A DNA stretch of 64,000 nucleotides from Epithemia pelagica (lineage: Eukaryota > Bacillariophyta > Bacillariophyceae > Surirellales > Surirellaceae): NCBI GenBank assembly GCA_946965045.2, contig OX337240.1, positions 2,294,001-2,358,000 on the forward strand, given 5' to 3'. The notes under the pieces were generated by a model. It was not told where the DNA came from and ran no database searches. It saw nothing but the letters and a program-made list of their open reading frames with translations. Below, piece by piece: positions 21,048 to 31,867 of this stretch (position 1 is its first letter; the number at the start of each line of letters is the position of its first letter). A program made the translations under genes and the position numbers.

Positions 21048-21399
21048 TGTAAATGGTTATAACATGCAATCCGAAGATGCGGACCGACAGTGAAATGGAT
21101 CCGTGAAAAATTTTCTCGCGAAGGACCCGGTCAACGGTCAACGGTCAACTATCAACTACTTGATCACATAGCATTGATAGTTCTTCGTGAGAGGGATTTT
21201 ACGCGACTTTGACGCGTTTGTAGTCGCTTTTGGGTAATTTTTCCATTTTTCTGATATCTGTGCTCTTTTGTCAAAACTTTAGACAAAAAAGCTTTCAATT
21301 TTTGTCCTCCGATCTCCGATGGCGTCGATCGACACTGGAGAACAGATGATTGAACTCGAAAGGACAAGTACAACAAGGATCCCTGTGTCTCAGTAAAGA
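21048..21399. other. divergent intergenic region
   Basis: About 350 nt between two divergent genes. A direct repeat GGTCAACGGTCAACGGTCAAC lies at about 21128-21148; otherwise nothing distinctive. Confidence 0.5.
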
Positions 21400-22292
21400 A
21401 TGAAGAAAAAGAAAGCGAAGAAGCAACAGCAGCAGCAGCGTGGAATGGGGGCATCGGATGGGGATTTGATATGGGTGGATCCGGCACGAGTGAGATTTCA
21501 ACACAGTCGCATCCGTCCAGTGTTTAGTGGCTGTGGAAGAAGTGTTGAGGGTACATTGGAGGAAATTCGTCAGCAAAAGCTTCATCCCAGGGATCTACCA
21601 CCCATTCAGGTACGGAATGAATGAGGCGATGACAATTTGTTCCTGCTGCACAGATCCATCAATGCTATAGATGGAAATCCACCTGGAGTTAAGGAGGGAA
21701 TTGAGTGCTGTCGTGTTGTCGTTCTTGGCTAATGACTGTTTTGTGCCGCAAGTAGGTCATTGTTGGACCAACAGATGATACAGATGGGTTGCCTTGGTAC
21801 TTTTCCTTAAACAATAGGAGATTATGGGTACTGAAAAGGTGTCGTGAGGAGGGCTTGCTGTTACCCAACAACCAAGTACAAGTGCGTGTACGACCATTCA
21901 AAAGTGCGGCCGAACAAACTCGGTACACCTTAGAAAATTGCGCAGTTGAAGCCAAATTTATAAAGGAACCATCACAGCAACAACATACCAAATCGATGCC
22001 CGCGTCGGACGGGTCGAAACAGGACAAAAATGAGGAGGAAGAGTTAGTCAAACAACAGAAAGACTTGCAATTGGAGGATCGATGCGACAAACAACCATTC
22101 AAAGCGAAAGATGTACAGTCACAATCGATGGCCATGATGCCGGCAAACAAAGATGACAGCTGTGGTGGAGAAGCGGAACTCGGTGTTCAACTCAAGAAGG
22201 ATGAAGATGGTGACGATGATTCATCGTCCACGTCTTCCTCGTTTTCGGAAACCTATGCAGGCTCCAAGAATCCGTTTAGCGTTCTTGGTTGA
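21400..22292 (+). CDS. ParB/sulfiredoxin-like small protein, two exons
   Basis: Exon 1 is 21400-21609 and exon 2 is 21756-22292, giving 248 residues. The 146-nt intron has donor GTACGG and acceptor AAGTAG, phase 0. The start is fixed by an in-frame stop (21394-21396) just before the ATG. After a Lys/Gln-rich start, residues ~24-125 form a compact domain (IWVDPARVRFQHSRIRPVFS, DLPPIQV, WYFSLNNRRLWVLKRC). Its order, a strand, then DLPPIxV, then a line of the type F-S-L-N-N-R-R, resembles the ParB/sulfiredoxin fold, where that last motif binds nucleotide. The sulfiredoxin active Cys motif is absent. The C-terminal ~100 residues are acidic, Ser-rich and disordered. The gene structure is firm; the fold is a suggestion. 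Confidence 0.62.
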
Positions 22293-22880
22293 CCTCGGTA
22301 TTACCTCCATATCATAGACTTTTCCAGTTCAGCATGGTATCGCTTCATCGGATTTCTAATTCCGATGGACAAGTTACCAGTATGACCAATGAAATCATCC
22401 CAAGACTGACCTTTTGACTGCCAGACAACTCGAAGCTCAGTACATGCCACAGTTTCAAAGTGGATTCTACGGGTATTGACTTGGACAGTCATGTCGAAGA
22501 GACCCAAATGACAGTCACGTGGGAGGAAAAATGACTGCTTTGCAGGAAAAAATAGTACACGATCCTCCACCGATCACCGATATGCTTTGTAGTACGAAGT
22601 ATAGACAGCTGTGCTGTTGAAATGGTTTATATTGGTTAAGTTTCACTGTAGGTGTATTTGTAGAAATGCAACAAAGTATAGAAACCCAGCACCATACATG
22701 GTTTGTTTGGCGAGGGGATAATAAGAGGTACATATGTTCAAGATGAAAAGTCGCATTGTGGACAAGCCCGGAATGAATAGGTCAGTAGTGTAGAGTTGTT
22801 TTTTGTTGAGTGGTTGAGGTGCATGTTTTTTCTGTATGTTGTGGTGATTCTGCTTTATGTGACCGTTTCCGGTTTGATTC
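22293..22880. other. intergenic between convergent genes
   Basis: About 590 nt between two 3' ends. A minus-strand ORF (22301-22570) has no features and was not accepted. Confidence 0.5.
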
Positions 22881-25205
22881 CTAGTTGAGTTTGGGTCCAA
22901 ATTGCGCATAGTCGACATTTCCCTGTTTGTCTTGGTACTTTTCAAAGTTTTGAATGTACATTTGGGCGAGCTTTCGCTCCATGTCATCGTAGGCTTGTGG
23001 ATCGCTCCAAGTGGAACGAGGATCCAACACTTTGGAATCAACACCAGGCAGGCTACGGGGTACTTGCCACCCGAAAATGGAATCAGTCACGAATTCCGCG
23101 TCGTGAATGGATCCATCCAAAATAGCATTGACACAGGCTCGAGTAGTCTTGATGGACATGCGTTCTCCCTGTCCATAGGGACCTCCTGACCAACCCGAAT
23201 TGACCAAAAATACCTTTGTGCCATGTGTTTCCATCTTTTGTCGCAATAATTCGGCGTATCGAGTGGGATGCAAGGTCATGAAAGCTGCCCCAAAGCACGT
23301 CGAAAAGGTGGCCATTGGTTCTTTAATGCCTCGTTCCGTGCCGGCAACCTTGGCCGTGTAGCCCGACATGAAGTGGTACATGGCCTGTTCCGGTGATAAC
23401 AAGGCCACGGGTGGCAACACACCAAAGGCATCACAGGACAAAAAGATTATATTGTCTGGATGGCCGGCCATTTGTGGTTTATGGTAGTTGGGAATGTGAA
23501 AAATAGGCTGTAGTACACGGGCAACGGAAGTAAACACAACGTATGAGACATAAGGGAATCAACCAGTACGACCTGGTTACGTTTGTTTCTCGTTGAACTT
23601 ACATAGGAGACTCGTCCATTTTGTGTTTTGGAAACATCAAAGTAGTCCGGTACATGGGTATCGTCACCAAGTTTGACATTTTCCAGCAAGGCGTCAGTCG
23701 AAATGGCCCGGTAGATGTCAGGTTCAGTGGCTTCGGAGAGATTAATGGTTTTGGCATAACAACCTCCTTCAAAGTTGAAAATTCCATGATCGTCCCATCC
23801 ATGTTCATCGTCTCCAATCAAGGCTCGGTTCGGGTCGGCCGATAGAGTGGTCTTTCCAGTTCCACTCAAGCCAAAAAACAAGGCCACATCACCCTTTTCC
23901 ATACCCACATTGGCGGAACAATGCATGGGGAAATGGCCCTTCATGGGCAACCAGTAATTCATGAGGGAAAAGATGCCCTTTTTGTTTTCTCCCCCATACC
24001 AGGTACCAAAAATGACGGCCGTCTTTTCTTCGACGTTAAAGACCACTGCCGTTTCACTGTTGAGATTCAATCGTTCCCAATCGTCCACGACTTGGGAACA
24101 GCAATTGATGACGGTAAAGTCAGGATCAAAGCCTTGTAATTCTTCCGGTTCTTCGGGTCGAATAAACATGTTTCTAAAGATGCCAGAGAAGATGAGAAAT
24201 GAAAACAAAGGACAAAGCATGCCAAAACAACAAGAGAATTCGAGGTTGTAAGTTGGAGCTGCCACAGCCAAGCACAAACGCAAGCTCTAGAAACCACAAA
24301 CCAAACACTCACGTGACAAAATGTTGTTGCCAGGCCATTTCATGGACAAACCGAATCTTTTTGCGTGTTTCTGGATTGGCTCCACAATAGCCATCAAAGA
24401 CATAGGCCTTATCGAGCGTATTGAAATGAGCCACAGCCTTGTCGTACAATTCCTTGTACACTTCCGGTGTGGTGGGTTGATTAATGTCATTCCAATCAAT
24501 ATTGTCTGCCGTTTCCGATCCAGCATGATACACAATGAATCGATCCTTGGGGGACCGTCCGGTATACTTGCCGGTATCGACGGCAAAGGTATCACCGTAG
24601 GTTGTTTGGGCCAAGATGCCTTCCCGATTGTCTTGTTCGTGCTCCAAGAGTTCCGGATAACTCAAATTGTGAAACAAGGTGGTGGGTTGGGTAATGCCCA
24701 GGGTATTCAATCCAACTTGCGCACACGCCGTGGGACCCTGTACCGTTTCCGAAACATGGTACAAATCACGACCCTCCGCGGCCACATCCAAGGCTTGAGT
24801 CGATTTGGACCGGACTTGAGACTGTCTTGTGGTGGGACTTGGGGCGGTCCTTAGTTTGGACCAGGCCGGTTTCTGCTCAAGACAAAAACCAACAGCAGGG
24901 AATCAGGACAAAGGGACCACACAAACAAGAGTCATGAATCATCTCACGATATAGAAAGAGGAAACCATGGACGACAAACCCGCAATGTACAAGCGGGACA
25001 ACAAACAATCGACGAGGTTGGTGCGTACCATTGTCAAGAGAGGCGTCGTCGTCGTCGTGCCAGATTGGAACGACGAGCCAGGAGGGGTGGTGGGGCCATT
25101 GCGCGATGTGGAATAGGATGCCGTACTTGTGGTCGCCATGGCTGGTACGGCCCTCGTCGACAGGGGTCGACGCAAAATGGAACGAGCTGTATTGGAAGAA
25201 AGCAT
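22881..25205 (-). CDS. PEPCK: phosphoenolpyruvate carboxykinase, ATP-dependent, four exons
   Basis: Converts oxaloacetate + ATP to PEP + CO2 + ADP; in diatoms it serves gluconeogenesis and possibly C4-type carbon flow. Exons: 25029-25205, 24313-24872, 23603-24173, 22881-23507 (644 residues). Introns are 156, 139 and 95 nt, with donors GTACGC, GTGAGT and GTAAGT and acceptors GAGCAG, TTTAG and TACAG. Motifs: GRSPKDRF (164-171, substrate site), kinase-1a GLSGTGKTT (347-355), kinase-2 GDDEHGWDD (about 366-374), [14 protein letters not shown] and KLDPR-type DPRSTW near the end. Exon 1 encodes only a Ser/Thr/Arg-rich presequence beginning [19 protein letters not shown], which suggests mitochondrial import; no plastid-type bipartite signal is seen. 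The catalytic part is of normal length (~540). Confidence 0.95.
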
Positions 25206-25888
25206 CTTGATGGTATTTCAATCAAGGTATGAGGTCGAAGTTCTGTTTCGTCTTCTTTTGGAACGAGTATTGGTTCTTGTGTTGGTCTGGGTAGTACTGG
25301 TCAATCTCTGTTGTAGATGTGAGAAAAAGATAAGGTCGTGAGATTCCATGAAAGGATGCAATCAAGGAAAACAGTAAAAAAAGCGATGCATCATGGCACT
25401 TGATAAAACGGATACACTTACACACTGTTCGCGTTGAGGGAAAATCCAAATACGAAGGGTGGGTTGAAAGATCAGAAAGAAAGTATGGTAGGGAGCTGGG
25501 AGCTTTTGTGAGACCGCAAGAGATTCCAATCTTTTCTCAATGTGTTTCTGTGATTGATTGTGTCTGCCTTCGTTTTGGGGGGCCACAATCGATGAAGCCT
25601 TTTGTGACGGGAACGTGTCGGTGATGTTTCTATTCTTCTGGTATCTTTTTTTCAATTTCTGTGACACCTCCTCATGTCTTGTACGCGCTGCTTCTGGTTG
25701 ATGTGTCACTGTCACGAACAGATCAGGGTCCCAAGGCGAACTCGGAAGCAGGATGTGACGAGCTTGTCACGACGCGCGACTCGCCACGCGTTTGGGGGAT
25801 GTCCGTAAACTTCTCACAGACATTCAAGCTGTCGGTGGGATGTGTCCGTCGTTCGGCGGCGACGATCGACCACATTTGACCATTGACC
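25206..25888. other. divergent intergenic region
   Basis: About 680 nt between PEPCK (-) and the NUDCD2-like gene (+). Both promoters must lie here; no gene seen. Confidence 0.5.
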
Positions 25889-26632
25889 ATGAGCAAACTC
25901 TCCGACTATTCCAAATTTGATCATTTGGACAGTGATGACGATGATGAAGAGGAAAATCGAAAGCAGCTTCCAACTCCACCGGCACAACAATCTCCCGCTC
26001 GTCCAGACTTTGAATTTGTCCGTTCCACCCACAGCAGCAGCACACGGTTTGTCTTGCAACAAACGGCCACGCGTCGGTCGTTGTACGAATGGGAACAAAC
26101 CTTGAATGATGTGACCTTGTATATTGGAACACCGCCCGGTGCGATTGCCCACGCCCATGATTTGGTGGTACAAATTCAACCCAATCACTTGGCCATTGGA
26201 CGGCGCCTGGTTGTGGCACCACAACCAACACCAGCTTCCACCAACGACAACAATAACGACACAAGGACACCCGCAATGTCCGACTCGTCGTCGTCCTCCA
26301 CGACAACAATCCATTATTTCATGAACGAACCAACCTTTGGAACGGTCGAAGTCGCCCATTCGACGTGGACATGGGACAAGGAGAGTCATGTGTTGACCAT
26401 TGAATTGCTCAAGGCCAACAAGGGTGTCGTCTGGGAAGCGGTTGTCTGCGGCAGCATCACCACTGCATCATCCTTTCCCCGATTGTCCGAGTGGCACGTG
26501 CAAGAAGAAAAGCAACGACTCTTGTTGGAACGATGGCAAGAAGAAAATCCTGGCATGGATTTTCGAGGGGCCACCTTTAATGGATCCACTCCAGATCCAC
26601 GGACTTTTATGGGAGGTGTCCGATACGAATAA
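25889..26632 (+). CDS. CS-domain co-chaperone, NUDCD2-like
   Basis: A 247-residue protein starting at ATG 25889. After an acidic N-terminus, a CS (p23-like) domain spans about 66-200: YEWEQTLNDVTLYI, then LVVQIQPNHLAIGRR, then TWTWDKESHVLTIELLK. A low-complexity Asn/Ser insert interrupts the strands. The C-terminal ERWQEENPGMDFRGATFNG matches the NUDCD2 tail pattern (ERFQKENPGFDFSGA), the best evidence for the subfamily. NUDCD2 proteins work with Hsp90 to stabilise clients such as dynein/LIS1 partners. The gene is intronless and divergent from PEPCK. Confidence 0.85.
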   Translation: MSKLSDYSKFDHLDSDDDDEEENRKQLPTPPAQQSPARPDFEFVRSTHSSSTRFVLQQTATRRSLYEWEQTLNDVTLYIGTPPGAIAHAHDLVVQIQPNHLAIGRRLVVAPQPTPASTNDNNNDTRTPAMSDSSSSSTTTIHYFMNEPTFGTVEVAHSTWTWDKESHVLTIELLKANKGVVWEAVVCGSITTASSFPRLSEWHVQEEKQRLLLERWQEENPGMDFRGATFNGSTPDPRTFMGGVRYE

Positions 26633-27044
26633 CCTGAAAAGGAAATGATTCGGTCCATCCATCCATTATCCGAACGTCTCAAGTCGTGTCGTAGGTGGTA
26701 CAACGGAAGTTAACCAAAAGAGAAATCGAGTGCCAAACGTAAGGATAAAAGTTTGTCTTTGACAAAACCTCATGTCCAAGAGAGAAAGGGAACGAGCTGG
26801 CAGGGAACCACATTTGTCGAACAATTTGGCAAGAGCAAGTACATGCCTCGAGAGAAATTTTTCTCCCTAGTTGCGCTTGTGATCCTTTAAGAGCTGACAC
26901 TCCGAAAGGACTAGTGTGAGAAGTGAGAAATGATTGTGGTTCCCACACGCTCTCTCCCACATATCGATAGGATTGGAACAAATGGAAACTGTAGGAATCG
27001 TAGAGAAAACCATCATTTTGTGCACTACCTAGCAGATGCTTTAT
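26633..27044. other. intergenic between convergent genes
   Basis: About 410 nt of 3' flanking sequence; no gene or repeat recognised. Confidence 0.5.
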
Positions 27045-29570
27045 TTAGCAGGCATGTCCTTTTTTGTATTGAATGAATCGCGAGGCATTGTGGGCAATTT
27101 CTTGCAGCGTTTCCAGTTCGTCGTCTCTGAACGAAGACGAAGATCGCATGCGTGCCAGGTTCACGTGTTGTTTCAACCGAGGCACCGTCGTTTGAAAGAG
27201 GTTCAAGACGTGCAATTGTTCAAAGACTTGAGGATGACGGTCATCGTCTCCGTAAATGTCCATGAGAACATTGAGACATTCGGCCAAGACCGCAACGACA
27301 GGCCCATGGTTGGTATCCTTGTTGTTATTGTGATTGGTCATTTCACTTGCACAAGCCCGTTGGGTCGACTGGATCAACGATTGACAGACACGAGAATTCA
27401 ACTCCGCATCATGCTCCATTTGACACACGAGCAAGCCAATCAAGGTAATACAATCGCGCCATGCCGTCACCGGGTCTCTTTCTGTTGCTGCGGCATCTTG
27501 TGCGGCAGAGGAACACTGGTCCACCCGGTTCAACAATCGGTTCAGGTCGGAACGGAGACTGACTTGGTGGTCGGATGATGATGCCACGAGTATCTCGGCA
27601 TTCGGCGATTGCAAGAGTACAATCAAGGTACTGGCAACGACTGGTTGTTGGTCCAAGGCTGCCACCAAGTCGTTCCACAGGGAACGTATCCACGTGGTCC
27701 GTTCATCGTCCACCATACAGTCGTCTCCTCCTCCTCCATGTCCCACCACTGGCGGTTGTTGTACTACCAAATGGCCTACACAGGCCGAGACTTTGGACTG
27801 CAAGTCCTTTAAGTCACGAAGGACATTGGGCGGCCACTCCAAGGCCAATTGGGTGGTAAAATGATTCAACAAGGAGGAAAAGGGTTCCATCCTCGTCATC
27901 GTCGTCGTCGTGGGCGGTGGATCCACAAAGGCACGCCGGAGGTCGGCGTCCAAGGGACCTGGTTCCACTTGCATATCCGTCGAATCGTCGTGTGCCGAGT
28001 CGTTGTTGTCGTGGGGAACCGGTACCAGACTGGCCGTGAGGTTGGCCGTCATTTCCAAGGCCAATTCCAACAGGACATGATTCCGTCTCCATTCGTCCAG
28101 TGCCGTTTGCCATTCCTGTGCGTAATCGGTACGATTGGTTGGCAATTCACCTCGCTTCACGTTGTTGTCTTGGTCGTTGTCGTTCTCGTTTCCCTCGTCC
28201 TCCATGGCCATGGTATCCAGTGTACCTTGCGTGGAGTGCACTGCGGGTTCGTGTTGTGGTTGTTGTGGTTGTTGTGGTGGTTGTGGTGGTTGTGGTTGTT
28301 TCAACCGTCGGGCAATGGCTCGTGCAGGTTCCTGTTTGACCGATTGCTGACGCACCACGGTCCGTTCCAATTGTGAATCGTCCTGTTGATCCTTGGCGTG
28401 TTGATAGGTTTGACAGAGGGTGGTACGGGCCATAGCTGTAGTAGTAGTGGGTGGTATTCTCAAACACTGTCGGAGATAGTGCAACAGTGGGGCCACCTTG
28501 ATTTGGTGCAAGCCCCGTGGTTGAGAAGAAGCAGTCGACGACGACGGCTCCTCCTCCTCGTCGTCCAACACGGGCAATTGGGCCCGTACGGCCAAGAGAA
28601 CTCCCACCAAGTACAGGCGTGACAAGTCGGAAAGTGTCGTTGCTGTTGTCGCTGTCGTGGGTGGATTGGAGTTCCGTCCTACTCCTACCGTCCAGTGATA
28701 GACGTGACTCAAGATGCGAGTGGCCTCCTCCGGACGTTCCTGATACCAGGGTTGTACGACCTGGGGATTGTCTTCCACGAGAACATGCCACAAATGGGTC
28801 ACGTGTTCTTGCAACACGTGTCGTTGTTGTGGTGCTTGTTGTTGTTGTGCTTGTTGTGGATCGTCGTCCTCGTTCCAATACGATGACGACACGGTCCAGG
28901 AACACCACTTCCAGAGCATGTCAAAGGAATCGTGCCGAAGCGACGGTGTTCGCTCCAATCGTTCCGTGACAATGGGATTCTCTTGCACCAAACAAGTCAT
29001 GGCCGAAAGACTGGCCACCACCAGAGACAACCATTGCGTTTGTTGCGTGGCTGTCTCGCTGTTGTGGTTGTGGTTGTGGTTGTCATTTGGTTCGAGACGG
29101 GACGCCACGACGTGTTGATATCCCTCTTGCACTCGTCCCAACAAGACGAGATACCATCCCGCCGTGGCAAAGTCGGCATTGTGGTCCGTGGTGTCGTCGA
29201 ATACCACACACGCTGCTTGTTGACGACAATAGGCTTCCAAACAGGCCGCGGCCACCGATGCCACGGTCAAGTTGGAATCCATGACTTGTTCTCGGACGGC
29301 TTGAAAGACCATCAAATCTTGTTGTTGTTGAGTGGATGTGGACGAAGGACTCTTTGTCTTGCTGTTGTTGCTTCGAATAGTAGTAGGTCGATGCAAGAGG
29401 GCTGTCAAGGCGGCCAAGCGTGTTTGCGGATCGGCATGGCGAAGTTTGATCAAAATGACGGGAGCATTGGCCAACGACGACTCCTCTCCAACATTCTTTT
29501 TCTTCTTTTGGTCGTTGGAGGATTTTTGGGAGGATTTGCCTCGACGGTTGCGATTCTTGTGCTTTCCCAT
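27045..29570 (-). CDS. SYO1 / HEATR3-like ribosomal-protein import adaptor
   Basis: An 841-residue HEAT/ARM solenoid expected to escort uL18/uL5 (Rpl5/Rpl11) into the nucleus for 5S RNP assembly. The start is ATG 29570: the protein begins MGKHKNRNRRGK, the basic MGKxxxxRxxRGK-like opening of the family, followed by helical repeats (LIKLRHADPQTRLAALTALL). A very acidic, poly-Gln/Pro interruption sits in the middle (around 430-490), where yeast Syo1 has its acidic loop. The end (ECLNVLMDIYGDDD, then VLNLFQTTVPRLKQHV, then ELETLQEIAHNASRFIQYKK) matches the conserved HEATR3 C-terminus. The repeats are heavily loaded with Gln/Thr inserts. No intron. Subfamily call is good, from the two ends. Confidence 0.8.
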   Translation of the reverse strand: MGKHKNRNRRGKSSQKSSNDQKKKKNVGEESSLANAPVILIKLRHADPQTRLAALTALLHRPTTIRSNNSKTKSPSSTSTQQQQDLMVFQAVREQVMDSNLTVASVAAACLEAYCRQQAACVVFDDTTDHNADFATAGWYLVLLGRVQEGYQHVVASRLEPNDNHNHNHNSETATQQTQWLSLVVASLSAMTCLVQENPIVTERLERTPSLRHDSFDMLWKWCSWTVSSSYWNEDDDPQQAQQQQAPQQRHVLQEHVTHLWHVLVEDNPQVVQPWYQERPEEATRILSHVYHWTVGVGRNSNPPTTATTATTLSDLSRLYLVGVLLAVRAQLPVLDDEEEEPSSSTASSQPRGLHQIKVAPLLHYLRQCLRIPPTTTTAMARTTLCQTYQHAKDQQDDSQLERTVVRQQSVKQEPARAIARRLKQPQPPQPPQQPQQPQHEPAVHSTQGTLDTMAMEDEGNENDNDQDNNVKRGELPTNRTDYAQEWQTALDEWRRNHVLLELALEMTANLTASLVPVPHDNNDSAHDDSTDMQVEPGPLDADLRRAFVDPPPTTTTMTRMEPFSSLLNHFTTQLALEWPPNVLRDLKDLQSKVSACVGHLVVQQPPVVGHGGGGDDCMVDDERTTWIRSLWNDLVAALDQQPVVASTLIVLLQSPNAEILVASSSDHQVSLRSDLNRLLNRVDQCSSAAQDAAATERDPVTAWRDCITLIGLLVCQMEHDAELNSRVCQSLIQSTQRACASEMTNHNNNKDTNHGPVVAVLAECLNVLMDIYGDDDRHPQVFEQLHVLNLFQTTVPRLKQHVNLARMRSSSSFRDDELETLQEIAHNASRFIQYKKGHAC

Positions 29571-29923
29571 GGTCGTCGTCCGTGGCTCATTATTTTTTGT
29601 TTGGTGGATGGCGGTCAAAGGACGTGGCTCTGTCCGTCACACGGACGAACCAAAACGCGACCTCAAAAGCGACTAACTTTGGGTCATCTTCAGTCGCACA
29701 ACTCTTTTGTTATGGGTCATTGGATGAATCGTGCGAAATTGACCATGGTGGGTCAGCGTCTCTTTGCAGTCGCTGCACGGCAGAGGATATTCTACCACTA
29801 GAGAGAATCTGAAAGTGCCAACAGAGGAGCAATCCAAACGAGCCTAGTAGTAGTGTGTGTATACTTGTTTGGTAGAGATTGTGGGGTGTTCTTCTCGGTT
29901 CGAATCGATCCAACAGCAACAGG
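29571..29923. other. divergent intergenic region
   Basis: About 350 nt between SYO1 (-) and the SH3 gene (+); shared promoter space, no gene. Confidence 0.5.
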
Positions 29924-31240
29924 ATGCAACAACCCTTGCGCTTTCGAACCGTGGCCGCCTTTCACGGCGATGTGGAGGGTCAAGGGCAATTGACCTTTGA
30001 GGCGGGACAAGTGATTTTGGTAAAGGATGAAGCCACGGCTCAAATGGAAAATGGATGGGGGTTTGGCATGGTCATCGAAACCAACCAAACGGGATGGTTT
30101 CCCGCATCCTATGTGCAACTGATTTGTGAGGACCAGGACGACGACGAGGAGGAAGAAGAAGACGATCATGACGAAGCACAAGAACAAAACGTCAGTTCAA
30201 GCGCTGCTGATGCAGTACAACTCGTGTCCCCCGCAATGCACCAAACAGAACAACAGACTGATCCATTTGCCAATCTACAACAGCAGCAGCAACAACAACA
30301 ACAACAACCAGTACCCGTGGACCCACAAGAGCCAGTAGCTGTCGCCGTGCCTGTGGAAAGCTCCATAATGGAAGCAACAACAACGATGCCAGAGTCTCCT
30401 CCTCCGTCAACTTTGAATATTCCTACTTCGACGGTTACTGGTGCCACTGCCTCCTCCTCCAGTCTTGGTGGTGGTGGTGGCGGTAGTGCTATGCCTGCGG
30501 TCCACTCCAAGGAGGAAGAACCGGACACGGAGTTTGCCACCATGGCCATCATGGGTGGATCGGCCACCCCAACCACTGCCTCTCAGCCTTCACTCGCATC
30601 ACCAACATCTTCGTCGACACCTACTCCGTCCACCCATTCATCCTCTTCGTCGTATGCGGCCAGTTTGCGATCCACCTTTCGAAAGGCGGGAAAATCCATT
30701 TCGGCCGCGTCGGTACAAGCCAGCAATTCCTTGTCCCATGCTACGAAAAAAACCACATCCTTTTTGGCCAAGGGACTTGCCCATGCTCCTTCTCTCCAGG
30801 AACGTACCACATCCGAGACTGCAAGTAGTAGTAGTAGTCGCAATGCGGATTCGGCCGGCAATGTCACCACCACCCAACGCACCACAACGTCCAAACGATC
30901 GGGATGGTTCTCGTCACAAAAGACGACCACGACAACGACCATTACGACAACCTCGACGCGTCACACGCCACCACAACCACAAGCACCGGCACAACCACCA
31001 CGTCCTCGCAGTACGGGAGAACGAGTGACGGGCCTGATTGGAACCTCGGCCGCCATGACGGCGGCGACCCAATTCTTGCGGGGCAATGTCAAGGGTGCCA
31101 TGCGTGCCAGTGCCGTATCGGTCACGGCCTTTTGTGCCCAAGGACATGTGGCCCATCAAAATGACAAGCAACAACCACAATCAAGTCAACAACAACCGCC
31201 AAGTCAATCCTCATCATCGTCCAGTCATTCGTGGTTATAA
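29924..31240 (+). CDS. SH3-domain protein with long disordered region
   Basis: A 438-residue protein starting at ATG 29924. Residues ~7-66 are an SH3 domain: RTVAAFHGDVEGQGQLTFEA (ALYDY position), GWGFG and the closing GWFPASYVQLI. SH3 domains bind proline-rich peptides, typically in actin, endocytic or signalling complexes. An acidic run, a poly-Gln tract, poly-Gly and long Ser/Thr/Pro-rich stretches follow. Around 255-300 a repeated amphipathic pattern (RKAGKSISAASVQASNSL) appears, and a conserved-looking hydrophobic segment near 360-405 (GLIGTSAAMTAATQFLRG). No second domain recognised. Confidence 0.78.
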   Translation: MQQPLRFRTVAAFHGDVEGQGQLTFEAGQVILVKDEATAQMENGWGFGMVIETNQTGWFPASYVQLICEDQDDDEEEEEDDHDEAQEQNVSSSAADAVQLVSPAMHQTEQQTDPFANLQQQQQQQQQQPVPVDPQEPVAVAVPVESSIMEATTTMPESPPPSTLNIPTSTVTGATASSSSLGGGGGGSAMPAVHSKEEEPDTEFATMAIMGGSATPTTASQPSLASPTSSSTPTPSTHSSSSSYAASLRSTFRKAGKSISAASVQASNSLSHATKKTTSFLAKGLAHAPSLQERTTSETASSSSSRNADSAGNVTTTQRTTTSKRSGWFSSQKTTTTTTITTTSTRHTPPQPQAPAQPPRPRSTGERVTGLIGTSAAMTAATQFLRGNVKGAMRASAVSVTAFCAQGHVAHQNDKQQPQSSQQQPPSQSSSSSSHSWL

Positions 31241-31867
31241 GATTCCTAGAGTAGCTCGTATGGTTTCCCCAACACCGCGCATGTTCAATACTCCCTCGGC
31301 CTCGATGATGAGCGGTTGTCTGACGTCAAGACACCCCGCGGTGCATCATTTCGTAACGTTTCCTCAGTCTGAGAGGGTAGGAGTGTAGTAATGTGTATTT
31401 GCTCTGCCGGATAGGTAGGATACTGTTTTGGAAGATTCAATGGCTGTTGTTGTGGATACTTACAAATGATACTGTTTTGGAAAGATTCATAGTTTCTACT
31501 TCGAAATTACTGCTTTCATATGGCTGTTGTTGTGGATACTTAAAAATGATACTGTTTTGGAAAGATTCATAGTTTCTACTTCTAACTTACTACTACTTCC
31601 TATTGTTGTGGATACGTACGCATCAACATTCGTATGGTCGTCACTCTACCTTTCTTCACTCACACAGTTTCTCCGAAACGGGGAGAAAGCCACGTAAAAG
31701 TATTTCGACTCTTGTACCCTAAGAGTCGGTTGGAAACACACACTGGAATGCTTTGGTGGATGCCGTATTGGTGTGTTTGTGTGCATCAAATTCATGTATC
31801 ATGGATGTGTCCTGGATATGTCATGCATGCTTCTTGTCGTTTGGCAACAAAAAAAAGTCTTGTTTCG
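31241..31867. other. intergenic with tandem repeat
   Basis: About 630 nt between convergent genes; contains an imperfect ~80-bp tandem repeat (next entry). No gene accepted; the + strand ORF here is antisense to the secreted protein. Confidence 0.5.
31441..31614. repeat. ~80-bp tandem repeat, two copies plus a partial third
   Basis: TGGCTGTTGTTGTGGATACT starts at 31441 and again at 31521, with nearly the same next 60 bases (ATACTGTTTTGGAAAGATTC). A degraded third start lies near 31601. It falls in the 3' flank of the SH3 gene. Confidence 0.85.

Noticed and set aside
22301-22570. 89-codon minus-strand ORF
   Set aside because: No features, sits between two 3' ends.
25814-26389. 191-codon minus-strand ORF
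   Set aside because: Antisense to the CS-domain gene.
29890-29915. tRNA T-arm-like GGTTCGAATC
   Set aside because: Flanking bases do not pair as a T stem and no acceptor or anticodon arm lies around it.
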